Part shown: piece after piece, positions 31,190-39,851 of the stretch
Layout: every line of letters starts with the position of its first letter
Numbering within the stretch: position 1 is the first letter of the stretch
From: an uncultured Pelagibacteraceae bacterium
GTDB lineage: Bacteria; Pseudomonadota; Alphaproteobacteria; Pelagibacterales; Pelagibacteraceae
Assembly: GCA_902556505.1 (NCBI GenBank)
Contig: CACDWM010000001.1
Span: 1 to 64,000, forward strand
Direction: 5' to 3'
DNA length: 64,000 bases
Notes under the pieces: model-generated
What the model was told of the DNA's origin: nothing
Database searches by the model: none
The model's input: the letters and a program-made list of their open reading frames with translations, nothing else
Translations under genes and position numbers: made by a program

Positions 31190-31418
31190 AATATCTCCCA
31201 ACATTTGATTCATTTAAAAGATAAATTGAACATATCGAGGCCAATAATGCAAATTTAATTCAACTACTGGTTGCAGTAAAATTGTCTTTAACTGAACAAA
31301 ATTTTTGTTTAAAGTTTTAATATGATTTTTTCTGCAAATTTTTTTTTCAAAGAATTTGTTTATATTTTAAATTGTAAAACTGTTTTTCAACAAATCATAA
31401 TTAGAGAAAGATAATTTT

Positions 31419-31461
31419 AAGCCTCGATTAATTTTTTAATTAATTAAAAAAAAGGAGGTTT
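31419..31461 (+). promoter_or_regulatory. Candidate RBS-sequestering leader RNA upstream of the Rieske-bhmT operon
   Basis: AAGCCUC (31419-31425) can pair with GAGGUUU (31455-31461) covering the SD; inner 7-bp AUUAAUU/AAUUAAU stem and an A8 strand. Confidence 0.45.
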
Positions 31462-32649
31462 ATGAATTTAAATAAAAAATTATCAGACATCTTAGATCCC
31501 AATAAAATAGAAGTTGTTAAAAATCCTATAGAGAAAGCTCATGGATTACCTAACGAATGTTATTTGAACAATGATTATTTAGAGTTTGAAAAAGAAAAAA
31601 TATTTAAAAATAATTGGACTATGATTGGGGTTGCAAGCTCTGTACCAAATCCAGGCGATGCAAAACCTTTTAATCTTTTAGGAATACCAATACTAATAGT
31701 TAGAAACAAAGAGAATGAAGTAAAAGTTTTTCATAATGTTTGTAGTCATAGAGGTTTCAAATTAGTTGATCAGGAATGTAAATTAAAAAATGTAATAAGA
31801 TGCCCTTATCATTCTTGGTCCTATGATTTTAATGGAAAATTAACTGTTACTCCACATATAGGAGGACTAGGAAAACATGAGGTTGAAGGGTTCGATAAAA
31901 ACAAGAGTAACTTAAAAGAAATTAAATCAAATATTTGGATGGATTTAATTTTTATTAATATTAATTCTAATGCAAAACCATTTGAAGATTTTATTAAACC
32001 TCTAGAGGATAGATGGTCTAAGTTTATTTCTAAAAAAGATCAAAAATTAATAAGACATTCGACTGATAACGGATATTTTAATATGACAGTAAATAGTAAT
32101 TGGAAATTTGCAATTGAGAATTATTGTGAAAGTTATCATTTGCCGTGGATACATCCAGAACTAAATAAAGTTTCAAATATTTCAGATCACTATCATATCG
32201 AAGATGAGAATTTAAATTTTTCAGGACAAGGAAGTAATAAATATTCACAACAGTTTGATGGAAACATTAAATTTAAATGCTTTCCTAACTGGCCTACTGA
32301 ACTTTATGAAAAATCTGAATATGTATCATTATATCCAAACGTAATGTTAGGAATACATATTGATCATTTCTATGCATTTTGGTTAGAGCCAATTTCTAAC
32401 AATCAAACTAAAGAACATTTTGAATTATATTATGTTGGAGACGAAAGTGCCTCTAGTGATGAGTTTAAAGACATAAGAGAAAAAAATTTTGCATTTTGGC
32501 AAGAAGTCATGAATGAAGATGTAACTGCAATAGAAGGAATGCAAAACGGGCGAAATTCTCCAGCTTACAATGGTGGGAATTTTTCACCTGTAATGGATAC
32601 TCCTACTTTGATGTTTCATAAGTGGGTTGCAACCAATTTAACTAAATGA
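31462..32649 (+). CDS. Rieske non-heme iron oxygenase alpha subunit (betaine/choline-type demethylase candidate)
   Basis: Rieske CSHRGFKL...CPYHSWSYDFNGKL, mononuclear Fe motif ENYCESYHLPWIHPEL. Confidence 0.85.
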   Translation: MNLNKKLSDILDPNKIEVVKNPIEKAHGLPNECYLNNDYLEFEKEKIFKNNWTMIGVASSVPNPGDAKPFNLLGIPILIVRNKENEVKVFHNVCSHRGFKLVDQECKLKNVIRCPYHSWSYDFNGKLTVTPHIGGLGKHEVEGFDKNKSNLKEIKSNIWMDLIFININSNAKPFEDFIKPLEDRWSKFISKKDQKLIRHSTDNGYFNMTVNSNWKFAIENYCESYHLPWIHPELNKVSNISDHYHIEDENLNFSGQGSNKYSQQFDGNIKFKCFPNWPTELYEKSEYVSLYPNVMLGIHIDHFYAFWLEPISNNQTKEHFELYYVGDESASSDEFKDIREKNFAFWQEVMNEDVTAIEGMQNGRNSPAYNGGNFSPVMDTPTLMFHKWVATNLTK

Positions 32650-32660
32650 GAGGGTAAATT

Positions 32661-33701
32661 ATGAAAAAAGATCTTATTACAAGATTAAATGAAGGTCCAA
32701 TAATGTGTGCAGAAGGCTATCTTTTTGCAATGGAAAGAAGGGGTTATCTTTCAGCAGGTCCATTTGTTCCAGAAGTTGTTATGGAACATCCTGAGGTAGT
32801 AACTCAGTTACATCGAGAATTTATTAGAGCGGGATCTGATGTTGTTCAAGCATTTACTTATTACGGTCATAGAGAAAAGCTCAGAATAATTGGTAAAGAA
32901 CATTTGTTAGAACCAATGCAAAAAGGTGCTCTTAAAATTGCAAAAGATGCTGCTGCTGAGTTTAAAGATTTAGATCTTATGGTTTGCGGAGACGTGGCTA
33001 ATACAAATGTATTTGATCCAGGGGATCCTAATACTCACAAACAATGTCAACAAATGTATGAAGAACAAGTAGCTTGGGCAAAAGAGGCTGGTGTTGATTT
33101 TGTAATAGCAGAAACAATAAGTTGGACTGATGAAATGAAAATTGCATTAAAAGCAATTAAGGATGCAGGACTTATTGCAGTTTGTAATTTTGCAATTCCT
33201 AGAGGGGATAAAACTAGAGAAGGACATAGTACTGAGGATGCATGTAAGATGATGGAGGATCTGGGCGCTGATGTTGTTGGATTGAATTGTTACAGAGGAC
33301 CTGAAATGACAATGAAATTATTAAAAAAGGTTAGAGAAAAAGTTTCATGTCATGTTGCAGGACTTCCAGTACCTTACAGAACAACAGAGGAAGAACCTGG
33401 TTTCTTAAATATCACTGATCATGGTTGCGACTGTATTCCAGGTGGAAATGCATTCCCAGTAGCTTTAGATAATTTGTTTTGTAATAGATTTGAAATGGCA
33501 GAATTTGCAAAAGATTGTGTTCAGAATAAAATAAATTTTATTGGTATATGTTGTGGTGCCGAAGCTCATCATGTCAGAGAAATGTCTGTTGCAATTGGTA
33601 AAAAACCAATTTCAATGAAATATATGCCAGATATGAGCAAACATTTTCACCATGGAACAGATAAATCTCTTAAAAAAGTAAATAAGGAGATCAAATACTA
33701 A
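32661..33701 (+). CDS. bhmT: Betaine-homocysteine methyltransferase-like (homocysteine S-methyltransferase family)
   Basis: GSDVVQAFTYYGHREKL, VGLNCYRGPEMTM, IGICCGAEAHHVREM (zinc Cys motif). Confidence 0.88.
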   Translation: MKKDLITRLNEGPIMCAEGYLFAMERRGYLSAGPFVPEVVMEHPEVVTQLHREFIRAGSDVVQAFTYYGHREKLRIIGKEHLLEPMQKGALKIAKDAAAEFKDLDLMVCGDVANTNVFDPGDPNTHKQCQQMYEEQVAWAKEAGVDFVIAETISWTDEMKIALKAIKDAGLIAVCNFAIPRGDKTREGHSTEDACKMMEDLGADVVGLNCYRGPEMTMKLLKKVREKVSCHVAGLPVPYRTTEEEPGFLNITDHGCDCIPGGNAFPVALDNLFCNRFEMAEFAKDCVQNKINFIGICCGAEAHHVREMSVAIGKKPISMKYMPDMSKHFHHGTDKSLKKVNKEIKY

Positions 33702-33709
33702 TAATAAAT

Positions 33710-34792
33710 ATGAAGAGAAAAACTTTTTTTGACTCTAGAGACAAATATTTATCATTTGTAAACTCAACTAATGAAAAATCAAAAATTGCTTTTTATTTAT
33801 TTAAAAAAATAGAAAAAATCAGTACTCGGTCACCAATTTTTAACGTATTAGACGCGGGTACTGGTGAGGGAACAATTATATCTACTTTTTTGTCAGGTCT
33901 GCATAAATATTTGCCAAATAAACCTATATTTGTTGTAGGTAAAGAAATAAGTATCGATGATATTAATGTGCTTCTAAGTTTTTTAGGGGATAGATTTGCT
34001 GAACATAAAACTTTAATTTTTAATATTACTAATTGTAGTTATAAAGATTTAAATAACTCTACATCTGACAAAGTAAAATTTGAAAAATTAGAATTAGTTG
34101 GAAAAAAAGGTATTGATTTTACTAAGATCTTAATGAGTTTAAGTCCTTATGTTAGAAAAAATTGGAAATTATCTTTTAATAACAAAAATGGTTCAATTAA
34201 ACCCAAGTCAAAAATTTTTTTGACTATTTACAGAAAAGATCAAAAAAAAAAATTAAAAGACTTTATACCTAGAAATATAAGTGAAATTCCAAAAAAATAT
34301 GATTTTATTATTGCATCTCAATGTTTTAAGCTTCGGTCTCCTTTAATTCAGACTGTAAATAATGTTATTAAACCTCTTTTATCTTTGTTAAATTTTAAGG
34401 GAAAAATGTTCCTTATATACTCATCAGGAAAGGATTTTACAGGATCATTTCTCAAATACTACTATCCAAGGAATGGTTTTTATAAAAATTCAGAACCAAA
34501 AAAATTAATATCTCAAATAAAAAAAAATATAGAAAAAGATAAATTTAAAATTAAACTAGAAAAACTAAAATATACCTTCAATAATTTATCTATCAATTTG
34601 AAGGAATTCTCACTAAATAATATTTTTTCTGTCTGGAATGCAATAAACTATGTGGGGCAAGTTTCTGAAATAGAGCAAAAAAAAGTTTCATTTACTAAAA
34701 AAAATATAAATATTCTTCAAAAGAGATTGTCCAAATTAAAAAATATTTATTTTGAAGACAATATTTTAAATTTTGAAAAAGAAAGGTTATAA
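33710..34792 (+). CDS. Divergent SAM-methyltransferase-like protein, function unknown
   Basis: Motif I-like FNVLDAGTGEGTI; rest divergent and Lys-rich. Confidence 0.55.
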   Translation: MKRKTFFDSRDKYLSFVNSTNEKSKIAFYLFKKIEKISTRSPIFNVLDAGTGEGTIISTFLSGLHKYLPNKPIFVVGKEISIDDINVLLSFLGDRFAEHKTLIFNITNCSYKDLNNSTSDKVKFEKLELVGKKGIDFTKILMSLSPYVRKNWKLSFNNKNGSIKPKSKIFLTIYRKDQKKKLKDFIPRNISEIPKKYDFIIASQCFKLRSPLIQTVNNVIKPLLSLLNFKGKMFLIYSSGKDFTGSFLKYYYPRNGFYKNSEPKKLISQIKKNIEKDKFKIKLEKLKYTFNNLSINLKEFSLNNIFSVWNAINYVGQVSEIEQKKVSFTKKNINILQKRLSKLKNIYFEDNILNFEKERL

Positions 34793-34800
34793 ATAAATTT

Positions 34801-37206
34801 ATGGAGAAAAATGCTAAAGTTGTAATCATAGGTGGTGGTGTGGTGGGTTGTTCTATTCTTTACCATTTATCTAAATTTGGGTTAAAGGATTGCATTTTAC
34901 TTGAGAGAAACGAACTTACCTCAGGATCGTCTTGGCACGCAGCGGGAAATGTTCACGTGATTTCATCTGACCCTAATATCTCTAGGATGATGGCTTATAC
35001 AATAGGCTTATATAAAGAAATAGAAAAAGAGTCAGGTCATTCTGTAGGCTTTAAACCTAGTGGAGGTTTTTATTTAGCTTCAAATGAAGTGTGGGCTGAT
35101 TATTTAAAGAGAGAAAGATCAAAAGCAAGATACATGGGACTTGACCAAGAATTTATTTCTTTAGAGGAAGTTAAAAAGAAAAATCCTCTAATTGATCCAT
35201 CTAGATATTTGTTGGCCTTATGGGATCCTATCGATGGTGAAGTTGATCCTTCAGGAGTTACTTACGCTTTTGCAAAAGCTGCAAAAGTTCATGGTGGAAA
35301 ATATTACACTCACACTGTTGTAAAAGATACAAAACAAAAAGAAGATGGAACTTGGGATGTGTTTACCGAAAAAGGAAATATTAATGCTGAAATAGTAATT
35401 AACGCTGGTGGTTTATGGGCAAGAGAAGTTGGGCAATTAGCTGGATTAAATCTTCCTGTACAACCAATGGAGCACCATTATCTAATCACTGAATCCATTC
35501 CTGAAATTGAAGCAATGGGTGATCAAAGATTGCCAATAGGAACTGATTTTGAGGGAAATATTTACTTTAGACAAGAAGGAAAAGGGATGTTGCTTGGAAC
35601 ATATGAACCTAAATCAACACCTTGGAAAGTAGAAGGGACACCAATGAATTTTGGTCATGAATTATTGGAGCCAAAGTTAGATAATATTGAAGATAGACTA
35701 GCAATCGGTTTTGAAAGAATGCCAGCGCTAGAACGTGCAGGTATTAAGAATATAGTTAATGGACCTTTTACTTTTGGTCCAGATGGAAGTCCTCTGATTG
35801 GTCCAGTACCAGGAATGAAAAATTATTGGGTTGCAGTTGGTGTAATGGCTGGTTTTTGTCAAGGAGGAGGTGTTGGAAAATGTATAGCTGAATGGATTAT
35901 TGATGGTGAACCTTCTATTGATGTTTGGGCAATGGATGTTGCTCGTTTTGGAGATTATGCATCCCCTCAATATGGAACAATAAAATCTTCAGAAAACTAT
36001 GAACGAAGATTTATTATGACATTTCCTAATGAAACTTTACCAAAAGGAAGAAAACAAAAAACTACTGCGCTGTATGATCGTTTTGTAAATCAAGGTGCTG
36101 TTATGGGAGATAGTTTTGGATTAGAAAATGTTTTGTGGTTTGCAAACAATAAAGAAGATGCCCATGAAGAGCCTACTATCAAAAGATCAAGATCTCATGA
36201 TTATGTATCAAAGGAAGTTATTAATGTAAGAGAAAATGTTGGTTTAATTGAAGTTGCAAATTTTTCAAAACATGAATTCAAAGGTCCTGATGCTAGAAAA
36301 TTTTTAGATCACATAATGGCTGGAAGGCTCCCAAAACCTGGAAGAATATCTTTGTCACCAATGTTATCATACAGAGGAAAATTATGTGGCGATCTAACTG
36401 TGGCATGTTTAGATGAAAATGAATTTATGATATTTGGCTCTGGCGCTGCTCAAGAAATGCATAAACGTTGGTTTGAAAGTCACTTAGATAGATTTAATTT
36501 AAATTATAAAAATAGATCTGATGAGTTCCATGGATTATCAATTGCAGGACCTAATTCAAGAAAGGTTTTAGAAAAAATAGTAAGAGATGATGTTTCAAAT
36601 GAAAAATTTAAATTTAGAGATTCTAGAAGGATGTTTGTTGGAGGAGTTCCAGCAATAATAAATAGAATTTCATTTACTGGCGAACTCGGATATGAAATTT
36701 ATGTAGCGCCTCACTATCAATTAAAACTTTACGAAGAATTAATGGAAGCTGGAAAAGAATTTAATATCAAACCCTTTGGCGGAAGAGCATTAATGTCAAT
36801 GAGGTTAGAGAAAAATTGGGGAGCTTGGACTTTAGATTATAGACCAGATTTTACTGCTAAAGAAACAGGATTAGATGTTTTTATTAATTGGGATAAAGAG
36901 TTTATTGGTAAAGAAAGTGCGCAAAAGGAAAATTCTTCAAACAAACTTATACCTTTAATTGTAGAAACCAATGATATTGATGTAACAAATAACGAAGCTG
37001 TTATGAATGGAGATCAAAGTATAGGTTACGTTACTTCAGGTGGTTTTGCACATTTTGTAAACAAGAGTGTTGCATTTACTTTTGTTGATCAGGATAAAAT
37101 TAAATCTGAAAATAAAGTTCAAGTAGAAATAAATGGAGATTTATTTAATTGCTCAATTATTAAAGAACCACTTTATGATCCAAGTGGTAAAAAAATGAGA
37201 AGCTAA
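34801..37206 (+). CDS. DMGDH/sarcosine dehydrogenase-like FAD oxidoreductase with C-terminal GcvT domain
   Basis: VVIIGGGVVGCSILYHLSKFG, ELTSGSSWHAAGNVH, GELGYEIYV GcvT motif. Confidence 0.88.
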   Translation: MEKNAKVVIIGGGVVGCSILYHLSKFGLKDCILLERNELTSGSSWHAAGNVHVISSDPNISRMMAYTIGLYKEIEKESGHSVGFKPSGGFYLASNEVWADYLKRERSKARYMGLDQEFISLEEVKKKNPLIDPSRYLLALWDPIDGEVDPSGVTYAFAKAAKVHGGKYYTHTVVKDTKQKEDGTWDVFTEKGNINAEIVINAGGLWAREVGQLAGLNLPVQPMEHHYLITESIPEIEAMGDQRLPIGTDFEGNIYFRQEGKGMLLGTYEPKSTPWKVEGTPMNFGHELLEPKLDNIEDRLAIGFERMPALERAGIKNIVNGPFTFGPDGSPLIGPVPGMKNYWVAVGVMAGFCQGGGVGKCIAEWIIDGEPSIDVWAMDVARFGDYASPQYGTIKSSENYERRFIMTFPNETLPKGRKQKTTALYDRFVNQGAVMGDSFGLENVLWFANNKEDAHEEPTIKRSRSHDYVSKEVINVRENVGLIEVANFSKHEFKGPDARKFLDHIMAGRLPKPGRISLSPMLSYRGKLCGDLTVACLDENEFMIFGSGAAQEMHKRWFESHLDRFNLNYKNRSDEFHGLSIAGPNSRKVLEKIVRDDVSNEKFKFRDSRRMFVGGVPAIINRISFTGELGYEIYVAPHYQLKLYEELMEAGKEFNIKPFGGRALMSMRLEKNWGAWTLDYRPDFTAKETGLDVFINWDKEFIGKESAQKENSSNKLIPLIVETNDIDVTNNEAVMNGDQSIGYVTSGGFAHFVNKSVAFTFVDQDKIKSENKVQVEINGDLFNCSIIKEPLYDPSGKKMRS

Positions 37207-37832
37207 TGGCACAAAAAGACGTAGGAAACAAAATTCCAATTTATAAACTTAAAACCACCGATGAAGTCATGAAGTACTACGACGAGTGGGGAGATAAAGA
37301 TAAGTATAATAAAGATATGGTTGATTGGAACTATACAGGCCCAAAGGAAACCGTAGCAACTTTCAATAAGCACGAAAGTAATAAAGATACGCTAATCTTT
37401 GATGCAGGCTGTGGAACAGGTCTAGTTGGAGTTGAGTTAAAAAAATATGGTTTTAAAAATTTTCATGGAGCTGATTTATCTCAAACTTTATTAGATACAG
37501 TTCCAAAAGATCTTTATCAAAAATTAGTTAAAGTTGATTTAAACCAACCAATAGAAGCTGAGGATAATTTTTATGGTGGAGTGATGTGTGTTGGTACGTT
37601 TACATTTGGCCATGTAAAACCAAATGCATTAGATGAGTTTATAAGAATAACAAAACCAGGTGGTTTAATTTGCTTCACGATTAATGAAGGAATTCATGAA
37701 GAGTATGGTTTTGATAAAAAAATTGATATACTCAAAGATAGCAATGAGTGGGAAGAAGTAGAATTTTTTAAATCTGACTATATTGCGAGCAAAGATGTTA
37801 ACGCATGGTTAGGGTTGTATAGGGTATTATGA
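37206..37832 (+). CDS. Class I SAM-dependent methyltransferase
   Basis: LIFDAGCGTGLVGVELKKYGFKNFHGADLS, RITKPGGLICFTIN. Confidence 0.85.
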   Translation: MAQKDVGNKIPIYKLKTTDEVMKYYDEWGDKDKYNKDMVDWNYTGPKETVATFNKHESNKDTLIFDAGCGTGLVGVELKKYGFKNFHGADLSQTLLDTVPKDLYQKLVKVDLNQPIEAEDNFYGGVMCVGTFTFGHVKPNALDEFIRITKPGGLICFTINEGIHEEYGFDKKIDILKDSNEWEEVEFFKSDYIASKDVNAWLGLYRVL

Positions 37833-39064
37833 GGTTTAGTAGAAAAATAGCTCCTGAGATAAAACCAAGACAAAATTTTATTACCAAAAAAAGATTAAGA
37901 GAAGACGAGATTGATTTTGATAAATTAAGATCATATCGTTTAGATAGGGTCAGAAAAGAATTGGTAAAAAACAATTTAGAGGCTTGTATTCTCTTTGATC
38001 CAGTGAATGTTCGTTATGCTTTAGATACAGTCAACATGAGCGTCTATAATATGCATAATTTAACAAGATATTGTTTTGTACCGGTCAATGGACCAACAAT
38101 TCTTTATGAGTATTTTAATTGTGAAATATTATCAAAGCATTTAAATCTAATTGACGAAATAAGACCTGCAATCACATGGGATTATTTTAGCAATGGAGAT
38201 CAAGCAAATTTACAATTATCAAAATGGATAAATGAAGTTAAAGATTTATCAAAAAATTATTTTAAAACAAAAAAAATTGCAATCGATGTTTTAAATGGTC
38301 CTGCGGTTACAGCTTTAAATAAAGAAGGTATTGAAGTTGTAGATGCAAAATTGATTTTAGAACAAGCAAGGGTAATAAAATCACCTGATGAATTAATTTG
38401 TATGAAAGCAGCAATAGAAGTTGCAGAAAAAGGTGTATCAAAAATGAGATCAGATCTTAAACCAGGAATGACTGAAGATGAATTGTGGTCAATTTTACAT
38501 AAAACGAATATTGAAAATGGAGGTGAGTGGATTGAGTGTAGGATTTTATCTTCTGGTGAAAGAACAAATCCATGGATGCAAGAGAGTAGTAATAAAGTTA
38601 TGCAACAAGGAGAAATTGTTGCTTTTGATACAGATATGGTTGGTCCATATGGATATTGCGCCGACATATCAAGGGCCTTTGTAGTTGGACATAAATTTAA
38701 TGATCAGCAAAAAAAACTATATTCAATGGCTAGAAATCAAATTGATCATAATTTTAGATTAATAAAACCGGGAATGAGTTTTAAAGAATTTATAAAAAAA
38801 TCTTGGGTTTTGCCTGATGAATATTATGGAAATAGGTATTCATGTATGGTTCATGGAATTGGTTTATGTGATGAGTGGCCTCAAATAAGATATCCAACTG
38901 ATGGTGGAGAAGAAGGTGGAACTTTTGAGAAGAACATGACAATCACACTTGAGAGTTATATTGGTAAAGTTGGTGGTAAAGAAGGTGTAAAACTTGAACA
39001 ACAGTATCTTGTTGGTGATAATGGACTTGAATTAATGTCCCATCATCCGTTAGAAGATATCTAA
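37829..39064 (+). CDS. dddP: DddP-like M24-family protein (candidate DMSP lyase)
   Basis: FDPVNVRYALDTVNMSVYNMHN, GGEWIECRILSSGERTNPWMQE, VAFDTDMVGPYGYCADISRAF, YSCMVHGIGLCDEWPQIRYP closely match remembered Roseovarius DddP segments. Confidence 0.75.
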   Translation: MRFSRKIAPEIKPRQNFITKKRLREDEIDFDKLRSYRLDRVRKELVKNNLEACILFDPVNVRYALDTVNMSVYNMHNLTRYCFVPVNGPTILYEYFNCEILSKHLNLIDEIRPAITWDYFSNGDQANLQLSKWINEVKDLSKNYFKTKKIAIDVLNGPAVTALNKEGIEVVDAKLILEQARVIKSPDELICMKAAIEVAEKGVSKMRSDLKPGMTEDELWSILHKTNIENGGEWIECRILSSGERTNPWMQESSNKVMQQGEIVAFDTDMVGPYGYCADISRAFVVGHKFNDQQKKLYSMARNQIDHNFRLIKPGMSFKEFIKKSWVLPDEYYGNRYSCMVHGIGLCDEWPQIRYPTDGGEEGGTFEKNMTITLESYIGKVGGKEGVKLEQQYLVGDNGLELMSHHPLEDI

Positions 39065-39474
39065 TGAAAATTATTTTAGTAATGGGTTTGCCTGGAGCAG
39101 GTAAAACAACTCTAGCAAATGAAATGGCTCCACTCTTGAATGCAAAAAGATTAAATGCAGACGAAGTAAGAAAAGCCGCAAACGATTGGGATTTTTCAGA
39201 AGAAGGGAGGATAAGACAAGCAAAAAGAATGGCTGAAGCAGCTTTAAAATTAAAAGCAGATGGTCATTATGTAATTGCAGATTTCATTGCACCAACTCCC
39301 GAAGCAAGAAGTTTATTTCCAGCAGACTTTAGAGTTTGGGTAGATACAATTAAGGAAGGAAGATTTGAAGACACTAATCAAATGTTTGTTAATCCTAAGA
39401 ATTTTGATTTTCACGTAACATCTCAGGATGCAAAAAATTGGGCACCAAAAATAATAGAGGAGATAAAAAAATGA
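39064..39474 (+). CDS. APS-kinase-like (CysC-like) P-loop kinase
   Basis: GLPGAGKTTLA; NADEVRKAANDWDFSEEGRIRQAKRMAEAALKLKADGHYVIADFIAP similar to the CysC pattern. Confidence 0.75.
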   Translation: MKIILVMGLPGAGKTTLANEMAPLLNAKRLNADEVRKAANDWDFSEEGRIRQAKRMAEAALKLKADGHYVIADFIAPTPEARSLFPADFRVWVDTIKEGRFEDTNQMFVNPKNFDFHVTSQDAKNWAPKIIEEIKK

Positions 39475-39845
39475 CACACCAATGGGATAACAAAAAACCA
39501 ACAGCACAAATGCTAGGAAGATGGCAACCTTTTCACGATGGACATTATACTTTGTTCAAAGAAATTATTAAAAAAACTGGACAAGTTTGTATTCAAATTA
39601 GAGATGTACAAGGTGTAGATGATAATCCTTTTGATTTTGAAACAGTAAAAAAAAACATTGAAGACAGATTAAATCCTGAGTTTGAAGGACAATTTAAAAT
39701 TATGCTAGTACCTAATATTACAAATATTTGTTATGGTAGGGGAGTTGGATATAAGATTGAGGAAATAGTTTTGGATGAAGAAACTCAAAAAATATCAGCT
39801 ACTAAGATAAGAGCTAAAATGAGAGAAGAGGGAAAGTTAAAATAA
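39471..39845 (+). CDS. Small nucleotidyltransferase (cytidylyltransferase/NadD-like fold)
   Basis: GRWQPFHDGHYTLF (HxGH-like) and ISATKIR motif; ATG at 39471 preferred over 39438. Confidence 0.78.
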   Translation: MTHQWDNKKPTAQMLGRWQPFHDGHYTLFKEIIKKTGQVCIQIRDVQGVDDNPFDFETVKKNIEDRLNPEFEGQFKIMLVPNITNICYGRGVGYKIEEIVLDEETQKISATKIRAKMREEGKLK

Positions 39846-39851
39846 AATTTA

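Noticed and set aside
31189-31213. Longer start (31213) for the dmdA-operon SBP
   Set aside because: ATG 31189 has GGGAGA SD and starts a canonical signal peptide.
31411-31461. Definite SAM-V riboswitch label
   Set aside because: I cannot reproduce the Rfam consensus from memory, so only an RBS-sequestering candidate is reported.
34801-37206. TMAO demethylase (Tdm) for the GcvT-domain proteins
   Set aside because: N-terminus is an FAD-binding DAO-type domain (GGGVVGCS), not a DUF1989-type domain; DMGDH-like is the better call.
38257-38667. 136-aa antisense ORF inside the dddP-like gene
   Set aside because: Shadow ORF opposite a conserved metalloenzyme region; no recognisable motif.
39438-39471. 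Upstream start for the nucleotidyltransferase
   Set aside because: ATG 39471 has an SD (gagga) just upstream and gives a normal family N-terminus; the upstream start overlaps the kinase extensively.
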